DNA of 32,476 bases from Egibacter sp. (GCA_003553795.1 PWFH01000115.1:1-32476); one strand, 5' to 3'. Positions 15,910-25,712 are shown, counted from the first letter of the stretch. Notes: generated by a model not told the origin, from the sequence alone. Numbers and translations are program-made.

Positions 15910-17334
15910 ATGAAGCCCAACCGGCCCCGGGCGCACCTCACCGCCCCGTCGGGATGGATCAACGATCCCAACGGCCTCATCGAGTGGCAGGGGCACTACC
16001 ACGTCTACTACCAGTACAACCCCTTCTCCTGTGAGTGGGACACCCCCTACTGGGGCCATGCGGTGAGCACCGACCTCGTGCACTGGCGGCAGATGCCCGT
16101 CGCCCTGCGCCCGACCCCGGGGGGCCCCGACGCCGACGGCTGCTTCTCGGGCTGCATGGTCGACGACGGCAACGGCGCGCCCATCGCGGTCTACACCGGC
16201 GTCGTCGGCGCCGACGAGGACATGCGGGTGGAGACGACCTGCCTCGCCCGGGCCTCGGAGGACCTCACCCGCCTGCGGGCCCACGCCGCCAACCCCGTCG
16301 TCGACGGGCCGCCCTCCCCCGAGGCCACCGAGGGCTTCCGCGACCCGTTCGTGTGGTTCGAGGACGGCCGCTGGCAGCAGATCGTCGGCTCCGGCAGCCG
16401 CGACGTCGGCGGGATCATCTACCGCTACGTCTCCGACGACCTCCTGCGCTGGGAGTACGCGGGGGTCTTCCACCGCGGTGTCGGCGACCGTCACGACACC
16501 CACGACACCGGGATCATGTGGGAGTGTCCCCAGCTCGTGCGTGGTGAGGACGGCGACGTGCTCATCATCTCGGTCCTCGACCGCGAGGACCCGAGCCGCC
16601 GCAAGGTCGTCGGGCTGGCCGGCGAGGTCACCCCCGAGGGCTTCGTCGAGAAGTCGCGCCACCTCGTCGACCACGGCTCGGCGTTCTACGCCCCCGCGGT
16701 GATGCGCGACCGGCGGGGTCGCACGCTGCTGTGGGGCTGGATCACCGAGTCGCAGACCCCGACGGCCTGCACCCGGCAGGGCTGGGCGGGCACGCTGACC
16801 CTGCCGCGGGAGGTCTGGGTCGGCCCCGACGGCGCGCTGCGCAGCCGCCCGGCCGCCGAGCTCGCCAGGCTGCGCGGCACGCCCCTGCTCGAGGCCGGGC
16901 TCGACCTCGCCGCCGGCGAGCGCCACCCCCTCACCGAGGCTGGCGCGCACCTCTGGCTCGAGGCCGACCTGCGCCTCGACGACGCCGACGCGGTGCGCAT
17001 CGAGCTGCTCGCCTCCCCCGACCGTCGCGAGCACACCGACCTCGTCGTCGACCGCCGGGCGGGTGAGGTGCGCCTCGAGCGCGGCGCCTCGAGCCGCTCG
17101 CAGGCCGCGGAGACGGCCACGGAGCGCTGCGCGTTCGACCCGTCGAGCGGTCGCGTCGGGCTCACCGTCGTCGTCGACGCCTCGACGATCGAGGTCTTCG
17201 TCGGCGAGGAGGCCGCGATCACCTCGCGCGCCTACCCCACCGGACCGACGAGCACCGCCGCGGCGATCACCGCCGAGGGCGGCCGGGCCTGCGCCGAGGT
17301 CGCCTGCTGGGAGCTCCTCGCCGCGATCAGCTGA
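15910..17334 (+). CDS. GH32 beta-fructosidase (sucrose/fructan hydrolase)
   Basis: This 474-residue glycoside hydrolase family 32 protein hydrolyses terminal beta-fructofuranosyl bonds in sucrose or short fructans. The three catalytic motifs are intact: WINDPNG (16-22) with nucleophile Asp19, FRDP (143-146) with transition-state-stabilising Asp145, and WECPQL (204-209) with acid/base Glu205. The five-blade propeller is followed by a C-terminal beta-sandwich ending in DASTIEVFVGEE, as expected for the family. There is no signal peptide, so it should act in the cytoplasm on sugar imported by the preceding transporter. The frame extends far upstream without protein character; ATG 15910 has AGGAG at 15896-15900. 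Sucrose versus fructo-oligosaccharide preference cannot be read from sequence. Confidence 0.95.
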   Translation: MKPNRPRAHLTAPSGWINDPNGLIEWQGHYHVYYQYNPFSCEWDTPYWGHAVSTDLVHWRQMPVALRPTPGGPDADGCFSGCMVDDGNGAPIAVYTGVVGADEDMRVETTCLARASEDLTRLRAHAANPVVDGPPSPEATEGFRDPFVWFEDGRWQQIVGSGSRDVGGIIYRYVSDDLLRWEYAGVFHRGVGDRHDTHDTGIMWECPQLVRGEDGDVLIISVLDREDPSRRKVVGLAGEVTPEGFVEKSRHLVDHGSAFYAPAVMRDRRGRTLLWGWITESQTPTACTRQGWAGTLTLPREVWVGPDGALRSRPAAELARLRGTPLLEAGLDLAAGERHPLTEAGAHLWLEADLRLDDADAVRIELLASPDRREHTDLVVDRRAGEVRLERGASSRSQAAETATERCAFDPSSGRVGLTVVVDASTIEVFVGEEAAITSRAYPTGPTSTAAAITAEGGRACAEVACWELLAAIS

Positions 17335-17344
17335 GCGGGGCGGC

Positions 17345-17854
17345 TCAGGGCTCCTCGTCGCGCGGGTCGACGGCCTGCGACCACTCCCCGGCCTCCTCGG
17401 CCTCGTCGAGGTCGAAGCGCGCGGGCAGGGCCGGCGGGGGACGGTCGCGGCGCAGCGCGAGCGCGCCGCCGGCGAGCAGCGCGACCACGGCGAGGCCCGC
17501 GAGGGCGGGAGCGGCGGTGAGCGCGCCGCGCTGGGCGGCGGCGAGCGCGCCGCGGACGACGTCGACGCCGGCGAGCAGGCCGAGGGCGAGGAGGAGCAGG
17601 CCGGCGAGCCGGCGCAGGCGTCCGCGGGCGGGCACGAGCGCGATGCCGGCGAGCCCCGCGAGCAGCCCGGCGCCGAGCGCGACCGGCGCGAGCTCGGCGC
17701 CGGCGACCGCGGCGGTCTCGGTGACCTCCGCACCGGCGACGTCGCGCACGACGACGCCCTCGGCCCACGACGCCGTCACCGCACCGAGCAGGACGAGGCC
17801 CCCGACGACGGCGAGGAGGGCCGCGGCGGGCCCGGTCGCGCGCGCGCTCGCCAC
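17345..17854 (-). CDS. Trp-operon-associated membrane protein (TIGR02234-like)
   Basis: This 169-residue protein has four hydrophobic helices (about 8-28, 55-74, 84-101 and 117-134). The long loop between helices 1 and 2 carries TASWAEGVVV, and the cytoplasmic C-terminal tail is acidic. Position right after trpE and the helix pattern match the actinobacterial Trp biosynthesis-associated membrane protein (Rv1610 type), whose function is not established. The GTG at 17854 lies 5 bp after the trpE stop. In related genomes this gene is followed by trpC; here it ends 10 bp from the convergent GH32 gene, at the edge of the inserted block. Confidence 0.8.
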   Translation of the reverse strand: MASARATGPAAALLAVVGGLVLLGAVTASWAEGVVVRDVAGAEVTETAAVAGAELAPVALGAGLLAGLAGIALVPARGRLRRLAGLLLLALGLLAGVDVVRGALAAAQRGALTAAPALAGLAVVALLAGGALALRRDRPPPALPARFDLDEAEEAGEWSQAVDPRDEEP

Positions 17855-17859
17855 CGCCG

Positions 17860-19371
17860 CTACCCGTCGACCTCGGCGAGCAGCTGCTCGGCGGCCTTGA
17901 CCGCGGCGAGCAGCGCCATGGCCTTGGCCCGGGTCTCGGCGTACTCGGCCTCGGGCACGGAGTCGGCGACGAGGCCCGCACCGGCCTGGACGTACGCGCG
18001 CCCCCCGGTGAGCAGGAGCGTGCGGATGGCGATGCAGAGGTCCATGTCACCGGCGAGGTCGAGGTAGCCGATCCCGCCGCCGTAGGGCCCGCGGCGCACC
18101 GGCTCGAGGTCGTCGATGATCTCCATCGCCCGGACCTTCGGCGCGCCCGACAGCGTGCCCGCCGGGAACGTCGCACGCAGCACGTCGACCGCGGAGGTCC
18201 CCGGGCGCACCCGACCCGACACCGCCGAGTGCAGGTGCATGACGTGGCTGTAGCGCACGAGGCTCATGAACTCGTCGACGGCGACCGAGCCGAGCGCCGA
18301 CACGCGGCCGAGGTCGTTGCGCGCGAGGTCGACGAGCATGACGTGCTCGGCGCGCTCCTTGTCGTCGGCGAGGAGGCTCGCCGCGAGCGCGGCGTCGGCG
18401 GCGTCGTCGGCGCCGCGCGGCCGGGAGCCCGCGATCGGCCAGATCGTCGCGGTGTCGCCGGCGAGGCGCACGAGCGCCTCGGGCGAGGAGCCGACGATCT
18501 CGAGGTCGTCCCACTCGAAGAGGTACATGTACGGCGAGGGGTTGATGAGCCGCAGCACCCGGTAGAGCGAGAGCGCGTCGGCGGTCGTGTCGAGCGCGAA
18601 GCGCTGCGAGGGCACGACCTGGAAGATGTCGCCGGCGGCGATGTGCTCCTTCGCCCGCTCGACCGCGGCGAGGAAGCCCTCACGGGTGAACGTCGAGTCG
18701 GCGTCGTCGACGTCGACGGTCGCCGGCGGGGCGACCGGACGGGCGGTCACCGGCTCGGCGAGGCGGGCGACGAGCGCCTCGGTCGCGGCGACGGCCTCGT
18801 CGTAGGCCGCGTCGGGCTCACCGCCGGTGGCGACGTTCGTCACGACGACGAGGCGCTGGCGCAGGTGGTCGAAGGCGACGAGCCGCCCGGGGAAGAGCAG
18901 CCGCACGTCGTCGAGGCCGAGGTCGTCGGGGGGGCCGTCGCCGAGGTCCTCGATCGAGCGCACGACGTCCCAGCCGAGGTAGCCCACCGCGCCGCAGAAC
19001 AGCGGCGGCAGGCCGTCGAGCTGAGGGGCGGCGAGCTCGGCGAGCAGCGCCTCGAGGGTGGCGAGCACGTCGCCGTCGGCCGCCGCGGCGCGGGCCGCCG
19101 GCGGCGCGGGGCCCTCGAGGCGGACCTCGCCGCCCTTGGCCGACAGCGTGAGGAAGGGATCGAGGCCGATGAAGGAGTAGCGGCCCCAGCGCTCACCCTG
19201 CTCGACGGACTCGAGGAGGAACGTCGGCCCGCCCTGCGCCCGCAGGCGGTCGTAGACCGACAGGGGCGTGGCGAGGTCGGCGAGGACCTCGCGCCAGACC
19301 GGCACGACGGCGTGGTCGGCGGCGAGCTCGCGGAAGCGCGCCTTCGAGGGCGCGTAGGCCACCGGGCTCAC
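17860..19371 (-). CDS. trpE: Anthranilate synthase component I
   Basis: TrpE makes anthranilate from chorismate with ammonia from a glutamine amidotransferase (TrpG, not in this window). The 503-residue protein has the N-terminal tryptophan-binding motif LLES (52-55), so feedback inhibition is expected. The chorismate-binding domain shows [71 protein letters not shown] and [12 protein letters not shown], all intact. I chose the GTG at 19371, which overlaps the hisI stop (GTGA) and begins the normal N-terminus; the frame runs further up into hisI DNA. It is co-transcribed with hisHAFI by all appearances, and no attenuator is visible before it. Confidence 0.96.
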   Translation of the reverse strand: MSPVAYAPSKARFRELAADHAVVPVWREVLADLATPLSVYDRLRAQGGPTFLLESVEQGERWGRYSFIGLDPFLTLSAKGGEVRLEGPAPPAARAAAADGDVLATLEALLAELAAPQLDGLPPLFCGAVGYLGWDVVRSIEDLGDGPPDDLGLDDVRLLFPGRLVAFDHLRQRLVVVTNVATGGEPDAAYDEAVAATEALVARLAEPVTARPVAPPATVDVDDADSTFTREGFLAAVERAKEHIAAGDIFQVVPSQRFALDTTADALSLYRVLRLINPSPYMYLFEWDDLEIVGSSPEALVRLAGDTATIWPIAGSRPRGADDAADAALAASLLADDKERAEHVMLVDLARNDLGRVSALGSVAVDEFMSLVRYSHVMHLHSAVSGRVRPGTSAVDVLRATFPAGTLSGAPKVRAMEIIDDLEPVRRGPYGGGIGYLDLAGDMDLCIAIRTLLLTGGRAYVQAGAGLVADSVPEAEYAETRAKAMALLAAVKAAEQLLAEVDG

Positions 19372-19717
19372 GCCGGCTCCACGGGATTGTGGAAGCAGCT
19401 GCGCACCCCGAGGTGGCAGGCCGCACCTTGCCCGCCCTGGTCGACCCTGACGAGGACGACGTCGGCGTCGCAGTCGGCGACGACCTCGACGACGCGCTGG
19501 GTGTTGCCGCTCGTCGCGCCCTTGTGCCAACGCTGCCCGCGGCTGCGCGAGTGGAAGACCGTCTCGCCGAGCGCGAGGGTCTCGCCGAGGCTCTCCTCGC
19601 TCATCCAGGCGACCATGAGCACCTCGCCGGTGTCGTGCTGCTGCACGACCGCGGGGATGAGCCCGCGCTCGTCGTAGGCGAGCTCGGCGGGCACGACCGC
19701 GCGTCCGACCCCCTCGC

Positions 19718-19721
<4 letters not shown>
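19368..19721 (-). CDS. hisI: Phosphoribosyl-AMP cyclohydrolase
   Basis: HisI opens the purine ring of PR-AMP, the third step of histidine synthesis. This is the monofunctional form (117 residues, no HisE domain). Signatures are [32 protein letters not shown] and the metal-binding [10 protein letters not shown]...[12 protein letters not shown], with conserved Asp and Cys residues. The ATG at 19721 overlaps the hisF stop (ATGA), and its own stop overlaps the trpE GTG. hisE and hisG are not in the window. Confidence 0.97.
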
Positions 19722-20502
<781 letters not shown>

Positions 20503-20506
<4 letters not shown>

Positions 20507-21237
20507 GCGGCGCCCCCGGCGGCCGCCGCGAGGGCCTCGGGCAGGGTGAAGCGGCCGGCGTAGAGGGCCTTGCCGACGATCGCGGCGTCGACGCGCTCGT
20601 GGGTGGCGGCCAGCGCGCGGAGGTCGTCGAGGCTCGCGACGCCGCCCGAGGCGGTGACCCGTGCGGTCGTGCCCTCGGCGACCTCGGCGAGGCGCTCGGT
20701 GTTGGGGCCCGAGAGCATCCCGTCGCGGGCGATGTCGGTGAAGACGAAGCGCGCGACGCCCATGAGCGTGAAGCGCCGCAGCGCGTCGAAGAGGTCACCG
20801 GCGTCGGCGGTCCAGCCGCGGGCGCGCAGCGTCTCGCCGTCGGCGTCGAGGCCGACGGCGACGCGGTCGCCGTGCTCGGCGACCGCCGCGGCGACGAAGG
20901 CGGGCTCCTCGAGGGCCATCGTGCCGATGACGACCCGGGAGGCGCCGTAGCCGATCGCCGCGTCGAGGTCGGCCATCGAGCGGATCCCGCCGGAGGCCTG
21001 CACGTCGACGCCGGTGGCCTCGACGATGTCGGCGATGAGGTGGCGGTTGCGCGGCTCGCCCTCGAAGGCCGCGTCGAGGTCGACGACGTGCAGCCACGAC
21101 GCCCCCTCGGCGACGAAGCGCTCGGCGACGGCGACGGGGTCGGCGTCGTAGACGGTCTCGGCGTCGGCGCGGCCGCGCTCGAGGCGCACGGCGTTGCCGC
21201 CGCGGATGTCGACGGCCGGGTAGAGCGTGAACGTCAT
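20503..21237 (-). CDS. hisA: HisA / PriA-like phosphoribosyl isomerase
   Basis: The enzyme isomerises ProFAR in histidine synthesis. Many actinobacterial homologues (PriA) also do the TrpF step. The 244-residue barrel keeps the catalytic pair Asp10 (YPAVDIRGG) and Asp172 (TDIARDGM). It has Ser82 in ASGGIRS, where dedicated HisA enzymes often have GGG, and Arg140 in the RGW turn, matching the Arg143-Gly-Trp145 of M. tuberculosis PriA. The ending [18 protein letters not shown] is also PriA-like. Dual HisA/TrpF activity is thus likely, and no trpF is present beside trpCBA. I chose ATG 21237 because it overlaps the hisH stop (ATGA); the frame is open far upstream. Confidence 0.95.
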
Positions 21238-21881
21238 GAGGCGGCCCTCCCGCCGTCCCGGGCCGCCCGCACGACCTCGGCGAGCCACTGCTCGAGCAGG
21301 CGCCCGCCCACCGCGGAGGACTTCTCCGGGTGGAACTGCGTCGCGGCGACGCTGCCGACCCGCACGACCGCGGGGAACGACGGGCCGTAGGGGCAGGTCG
21401 CGACGACGTGGGCGGGGTCGTCGGGCTCGGCGTAGTAGGAGTGGACGAAGTAGACCTGCGCGCCGTCGAGGCCTGCGACGAGCGGGTCCTCGGCGACGAT
21501 CGTGAGGCGGTTCCAGCCCATGTGCGGCACGGTGACGCGGTCGGGCAGGCGCACGGTGCGCCCCGGCAGGACGCCGAGCCCGGCGACGTCGGGCGCCTCC
21601 TCGCTCGAGGCGTAGAGGATCTGCATGCCGACGCAGACCCCCAGGACCGGACGGTCGGCGGCCTGCCATTCGGCGACGAGGCGGTCGAAGCCGCGGGCCC
21701 GGAAGGCCTCGACGCACTGGCCGAAGTGGCCGACGCCAGGCACGAAGAGGCCGTCGGCGACCGCGGCGGCGGCGGGGTCGTCGACGACGTCGGCGACGGC
21801 GCCGGCGCGCTCGAGCGCCTTGGCCGCACTACGGAGGTTGCCGGCGTCGTAGTCGAGCACGGCGATGCGCGGGCGGATCAT
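21234..21881 (-). CDS. hisH: Imidazole glycerol phosphate synthase, glutaminase subunit
   Basis: HisH supplies ammonia from glutamine to HisF. The 215-residue class I amidotransferase has IAVLDYDAGNLRS at the N-terminus, the oxyanion-region segment VPGVGHFG (48-55), the nucleophile Cys83 in GVCVGMQ and the His/Glu pair in QFHPEKS near the C-terminus. The ATG at 21881 follows a 45-bp gap after hisB, the only real gap in the his block, with a TACGCT -10-like hexamer 7 nt upstream. It probably starts a second, leaderless transcript covering hisHAFI-trpE. Confidence 0.97.
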   Translation of the reverse strand: MIRPRIAVLDYDAGNLRSAAKALERAGAVADVVDDPAAAAVADGLFVPGVGHFGQCVEAFRARGFDRLVAEWQAADRPVLGVCVGMQILYASSEEAPDVAGLGVLPGRTVRLPDRVTVPHMGWNRLTIVAEDPLVAGLDGAQVYFVHSYYAEPDDPAHVVATCPYGPSFPAVVRVGSVAATQFHPEKSSAVGGRLLEQWLAEVVRAARDGGRAAS

Positions 21882-21926
21882 GGCGCCAAGCGTAGCGGGG
21901 GCCGGGAAGGGTCGACGCGCGGGGCC
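21882..21926 (-). promoter_or_regulatory. Candidate internal leaderless promoter before hisH
   Basis: In this 45-bp gap the minus strand has TACGCT (21894-21889) ending exactly 7 nt before the hisH ATG, and no Shine-Dalgarno site. TANNNT at this distance is the actinobacterial arrangement for transcripts that begin at the start codon. GTCGAC upstream is only a weak -35 candidate. Confidence 0.5.
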
Positions 21927-22517
21927 CTAGCCGAGGACGCCCTTCGTCGAGGGCACCCCGCCACCGGTCACCGCGACGGCGCGGCGCAGCGCCACGGCCA
22001 CGCCCTTGAAGACCGCCTCCTGGATGTGGTGGGTGTTGTCGCCGGCGAGGAGCGCGACGTGCAGGGTGATGCGGCTGTTGGCGACGAGCGCCTCGAAGAA
22101 GTGCTTCGTGAGCGTCGTCTCGTACGTGCCGGTCACCGCGACCGGCGTCGGTGCGTCGTAGACGAGGTAGGGCCGCCCCGAGAGGTCGATCGCGACGCGC
22201 GCGAGCGCCTCGTCGATCGGCACGGTGGCGTCCCCGAAGCGCTCGATGCCGGCCTTGTCGCCGAGCGCCTCGGCGAGCGCCTGGCCGAGGGCGATGCCGG
22301 TGTCCTCGACGGTGTGGTGGGCGTCGACCTCGAGGTCGCCGTCGGTGCGCACGGTGAGGTCCATGCGGCCGTGGCGGCCGAGCTGGTCGAGCATGTGGTC
22401 GAAGAACGGCACGCCGGTGTGGCAGTCGGTCGTCCCCGACCCGTCGAGGTCGACGGTGACGCGGACGTCGGTCTCGGCGGTGGCACGGGCGATCGTCGCG
22501 GTCCGGGCAGCGGTCAC
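21927..22517 (-). CDS. hisB: Imidazoleglycerol-phosphate dehydratase
   Basis: HisB dehydrates imidazole glycerol phosphate to imidazole acetol phosphate. This is the monofunctional 196-residue form without a phosphatase domain. The manganese-binding His clusters DAHHTVED and NTHHIQEA are intact, as are TGVPFFDHMLDQLGRHG and the C-terminal VPSTKGVLG. I chose the GTG at 22517, which overlaps the hisC stop (GTGA). It ends hisDCB; the 45-bp gap to hisH carries a possible promoter. Confidence 0.97.
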   Translation of the reverse strand: MTAARTATIARATAETDVRVTVDLDGSGTTDCHTGVPFFDHMLDQLGRHGRMDLTVRTDGDLEVDAHHTVEDTGIALGQALAEALGDKAGIERFGDATVPIDEALARVAIDLSGRPYLVYDAPTPVAVTGTYETTLTKHFFEALVANSRITLHVALLAGDNTHHIQEAVFKGVAVALRRAVAVTGGGVPSTKGVLG

Positions 22518-23593
22518 GGCAGGACCTCCTCGAGGGCGGAGAGCAGGCGGTCGTTCTCCTCTGGGGTGCCGATCGTCACCCGCACGCAGCGGGGCGTGCC
22601 GGGGGCGTCGGCGAAGTCGCGGACGAGCACGCCGCGCTCGAGGAGGCGGTCGAAGAGCCCGTCGACCTCGGCGGCGACGAGCAGGAAGTTCGCCTGCGAC
22701 GGGGTGACGGTGAGGTCGCCGCGCGCGGCGAGCGCGGCGGCGACGCGCTCGCGCTCGGCGACGATCGCGGGGATGTGCGCGGTCATCTCCCCGGCGAGCT
22801 CGCAGGCGACGACGCCCGCGGCCTGGGTGATCGCGTCGAGGTGGTAGGGCAGGCGCACGGTGCGCACGTCGTCGAGCACCCACGGGTCGGCGAGGAGGTA
22901 GCCCAGCCGCAGCCCCGCGAGGCGGAAGGCCTTCGAGAACGTCCGGCTGAGCACGAGCCGCGGCAGCTCGTCGAGCAGCGCGAGCCCGTCATCGTCGGCG
23001 AACTCGACGTAGGCCTCGTCGAGGATGACGAGCGCGCCGCCGGCGTCGTGCAGCGCGCGGACCGCCTCGAGGGAGACCGACGTGCCCGTCGGGTTGTTCG
23101 GCCGGGCGAGGCAGACGAGGTGGGGCTGCTCCCGGCGCACCGCCTCGGCGGCGGCGTCGACGTCGAGGTCGTAGCCGGGCGCGTCGAGGTCGACGAAGGC
23201 CACGGCGGTGCCGGTCGACCGCGCGATGGTCGGCAGGGCGGGGAAGCCGGGGCGTGCGGCGAGCACCCGCCGGCCCGGCCCGCCGTAGGCGAGGTGGAGC
23301 TGGGCGAGGACCTCGTTCGAGCCGTTGGCGGCCCAGACCCGCTCGGCGTCGACGCCGACGTGGGCGGCGAGCGCCTCACGCAGCCGGCGCAGCTCGCGGT
23401 CGGGGTAGCGGTGCAGGTCGAGGTCGGCCAGCCGCGCGGCGAGGCGCTCGGCGAAGGCCGGCGGCGGCGGGTACGGCGTCTCGTTGGTGTTGAGGCGCAC
23501 CGCGACGTCGAGCTGCGGCGCACCGTAGGGCACGACGCCGGCGAGGTCGGCGCGGACGGGCACCCGCCCGCCGGCGGGAGCGGGCCCGCTCAC
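22514..23593 (-). CDS. hisC: Histidinol-phosphate aminotransferase
   Basis: This PLP aminotransferase converts imidazole acetol phosphate to histidinol phosphate. The 359-residue fold-type I sequence has RLNTNETPYPPPP (33-45), ANGSNEVL (89-96), ARPNNPTG (163-170), LDEAYVEF (191-198) and the PLP-lysine segment SRTFSKAFRLAGLRLGY (Lys221). I chose the GTG at 23593 because it overlaps the hisD stop (GTGA) and gives a normal-length protein; the same frame is open well into hisD DNA. A related activity on aromatic amino acids, as in some actinobacterial HisC homologues, is possible. Confidence 0.97.
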   Translation of the reverse strand: MSGPAPAGGRVPVRADLAGVVPYGAPQLDVAVRLNTNETPYPPPPAFAERLAARLADLDLHRYPDRELRRLREALAAHVGVDAERVWAANGSNEVLAQLHLAYGGPGRRVLAARPGFPALPTIARSTGTAVAFVDLDAPGYDLDVDAAAEAVRREQPHLVCLARPNNPTGTSVSLEAVRALHDAGGALVILDEAYVEFADDDGLALLDELPRLVLSRTFSKAFRLAGLRLGYLLADPWVLDDVRTVRLPYHLDAITQAAGVVACELAGEMTAHIPAIVAERERVAAALAARGDLTVTPSQANFLLVAAEVDGLFDRLLERGVLVRDFADAPGTPRCVRVTIGTPEENDRLLSALEEVLP

Positions 23594-24882
23594 GGCCGTT
23601 CCAGGCGCACCTGCGCGGCGCGCGCGTGGGCCGGGAGGTCCTCGGCGGCCCCGAGGGCGTCGACGACGCCGGCGAGGTCGGCGAGCGCGCCCTCGTCGTA
23701 GGCGACCCAGTTGACCGGCACGAGGAAGTCGTCGGTGCGCAGGCCCCCGCTGAAGCGCGCGGTGCCGCCGGTCGGCAGGGTGTGGTTCGGCCCCGCCGCG
23801 TAGTCGCCGAGGCTCACGGGGGTCATCGCGCCGATGAAGAGCGTGCCGGCGCGGCGGACCTTCGCGGCGACCGCGTCGTCGGCGGCGGTCTGGACCTCGA
23901 GGTGCTCGGCGGCCCAGCGGTTGCAGACCTCGACGGCGTGGTCGAGGTCGTCGACGAGCACCGCCGTGCCCTGCCCCTCGAGGGAGGCCACGACCCGGTC
24001 GACGTGGCGGGTCGCGGCGACCTCCTCGGCGAGCGCGGCCTCGACGGCCTCGACGAGCCCCGGGGAGGGGGTGACGAGCATCGACGTCGCGAGCGGGTCG
24101 TGCTCGGCCTGGGCGACGAGGTCGGCGGCGACGTGGCGCGGGTCGGCGGTGTCGTCGGCGATGACCGCGACCTCGGTCGTGCCGGCGAGCAGGTCGATGC
24201 CGCAGACGCCGGCCATCGCGACCTGCTGCTTGGCCTCGGCGACGTAGGCGTTGCCCGGCCCGACGATCTTGTCGCAGGCGGGGATCGTCGCGGTGCCGTA
24301 GGCGAGCGCGCCGATGGCCTGCGCTCCGCCGACCCGGTAGAGGCGGTCGGCGCCGCCGGCGATCGCCGCGGCGGCGAGGATGCCAGGGTCGACGCGCCCG
24401 TCGGGGCCCGGCGGGGTCGCGAGGACGACCTCGCCGACGCCGGCCACGCGCGCGGGCACGATCGTCATGATCGCCGTGGAGACGAGCGGGCTGAGCCCGC
24501 CGGGGATGTAGACGCCGACGCGGTCGAGGGGCTCGTGGCGCACGCCCATGCGCGCGCCGTCGCGCTCGTCGGCCCAGTCGGGGGGACGGCAGCGCTCGTG
24601 GAACCAGCGGACCTGGTCGGCGGCGCGCTCGAGCGCAGCGCGCAGCGTCGGGTCGATCGCCGCGAGCGCGGCCTCGACCTCCCCGGGGTCGATCGCCAGC
24701 GGACCCTCGTAGCCGTCGAAGCGGGCGCTGCAGCGGGCGACCGCCTCGTCGCCGTGAACGCGGACGTCGGCGAGCACGCCGGCGACGGCGTCGCGGACGG
24801 CGGCGACGTCCTCCTCGCGCGCCCGCGGCAGGCGGTCGGAGGGGTCGCGGTGGTCGCCTCGGAGGTCGATGAGCTCGAGCAT
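23590..24882 (-). CDS. hisD: Histidinol dehydrogenase
   Basis: HisD oxidises histidinol to histidine in two NAD-dependent steps and needs zinc. The 430-residue protein shows VGVYIPGGLSPLVSTAIMT, the KIVGPGNAYVAEAKQQV signature and IDLLAGTTEVAVIAD. It also shows AQAEHDP, AAEHLEVQT and GPNHTLPTGGTARFSGGL, with the metal and catalytic His residues in place. I chose ATG 24882: it begins the normal N-terminus and has TACGCT 7 nt upstream with no Shine-Dalgarno site, so the message may be leaderless. It heads the his-trpE block and diverges from the LON-domain gene. Confidence 0.97.
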   Translation of the reverse strand: MLELIDLRGDHRDPSDRLPRAREEDVAAVRDAVAGVLADVRVHGDEAVARCSARFDGYEGPLAIDPGEVEAALAAIDPTLRAALERAADQVRWFHERCRPPDWADERDGARMGVRHEPLDRVGVYIPGGLSPLVSTAIMTIVPARVAGVGEVVLATPPGPDGRVDPGILAAAAIAGGADRLYRVGGAQAIGALAYGTATIPACDKIVGPGNAYVAEAKQQVAMAGVCGIDLLAGTTEVAVIADDTADPRHVAADLVAQAEHDPLATSMLVTPSPGLVEAVEAALAEEVAATRHVDRVVASLEGQGTAVLVDDLDHAVEVCNRWAAEHLEVQTAADDAVAAKVRRAGTLFIGAMTPVSLGDYAAGPNHTLPTGGTARFSGGLRTDDFLVPVNWVAYDEGALADLAGVVDALGAAEDLPAHARAAQVRLERP

Positions 24883-24997
24883 GGGCTGCAGCGTAGCCAC
24901 CGGGCAGGGGCCGCGCGACGCGGGGACGGGCGGAGCGACACGCCGGGAGGGGACGTAGCCTGGCCGTCGTAGACCCAACCGCGATCCGGGGACCGCC
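24883..24997. promoter_or_regulatory. Divergent promoter region hisD / LON-domain gene
   Basis: On the minus strand TACGCT (24895-24890) lies 7 nt before the hisD ATG, predicting a leaderless his transcript. On the plus strand TAGCCT (24956-24961) could be a -10 for the LON-domain gene, giving a leader of roughly 30 nt with GGGGA (24988-24992) as a modest ribosome-binding site before GTG 24998. No operator or attenuator is evident. Confidence 0.45.
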
Positions 24998-25660
24998 GTG
25001 ACGTCCGTGCTGCCGCTCTTCCCCCTGCGCGTCGTCCTCTTCCCCGGCCGCCCCCTGCCGCTGCACATCTTCGAGCCGCGCTACCAGGACCTCCTCGCCG
25101 ACGTCCTCGCCGCCGACCGGCGCTTCGGCGTCGTCGCGATCCGCCAGGGCGCGGAGGTCGGCGCCGCCTCGGAGGTCCACGCGATCGGCACCGTGGCCGA
25201 GGTCGAGGAGGTCGAGCACCACGACGACGGCCAGGCCGACATCGCCACGCGCGGCGTCGAGCGCTTCCGCATCGTCGAGCTGCTCGACGACCGCCCCTAC
25301 CTCCGCGCCCGCGTCGAGCCCTGCGGGGACCGCATGCCCGAGCCGGCGGTGGGCAACGGCGCGCTGCGCGAGCCCACCGCGACGCTGCGGCGGCTGCTCG
25401 GGCCCTACCTCGCCGACCTCGGGGCACCGCAGGAGATGCTCGAGCACCTGCCCAGCGACCCCTCCGAGCTGTCATGGCTCGCCGCCGCCGCCCTGCAGGT
25501 CGACGTCGCCGAGCAGCAGCGCCTCCTCGAGCTCGACGCCCTCGACGAGCGGCTCGCCGCGACGACGCGGCTGCTGCGCCGCGAGTCGGGGATCGTGCGC
25601 CACCTCGGCACGATGGCCTCGCTCAACCCTCCCGGCCCGGGCGGTGCCGAGCTCAACTGA
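24998..25660 (+). CDS. LON-substrate-binding-domain protein
   Basis: This 220-residue protein has the N-terminal domain of Lon protease without ATPase or protease parts. Landmarks are VLPLFPLRVVLFPGRPLPLHIFEPRY (split as VLPLFPLRVVLFPG at 4-17 and LHIFEPRY at 22-29), FGVVAI near 45 and a DIATRGVERFRIVELL strand. A helical second half (about 125-205) completes it, as in stand-alone LON-domain proteins. No transmembrane or signal sequence is seen. The function of such proteins is unknown; peptide or substrate binding is assumed from Lon. GTG at 24998 is the first start giving the full domain. lgt follows after a 64-bp gap containing a hairpin. Confidence 0.85.
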   Translation: MTSVLPLFPLRVVLFPGRPLPLHIFEPRYQDLLADVLAADRRFGVVAIRQGAEVGAASEVHAIGTVAEVEEVEHHDDGQADIATRGVERFRIVELLDDRPYLRARVEPCGDRMPEPAVGNGALREPTATLRRLLGPYLADLGAPQEMLEHLPSDPSELSWLAAAALQVDVAEQQRLLELDALDERLAATTRLLRRESGIVRHLGTMASLNPPGPGGAELN

Positions 25661-25681
25661 GGGCGCGGTGGGCGTCCCCGC

Positions 25682-25701
25682 CGGCGGCGGAGCCGCCGCC
25701 G
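25682..25701 (+). terminator. Hairpin between LON-domain gene and lgt
   Basis: CGGCGGC (25682-25688) pairs with GCCGCCG (25695-25701), a 7-bp all-GC stem 21 bp after the LON gene stop. It has no T-tract. With the separate -10 before lgt it suggests that the two genes are transcribed separately. Confidence 0.4.
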
Positions 25702-25712
25702 TCCCGCCGAGG

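Noticed and set aside
15112-17334. Reading the GH32 gene as a 740-residue protein
   Set aside because: The upstream part is a shadow of the second permease gene. ATG 15910 has AGGAG and begins the GH32 domain.
22514-25447. Reading hisC as a 977-residue protein
   Set aside because: The extra N-terminal part is out-of-frame hisD DNA with Arg/Ala/Gly repeats. The GTG at 23593, which overlaps the hisD stop, gives the normal HisC length.
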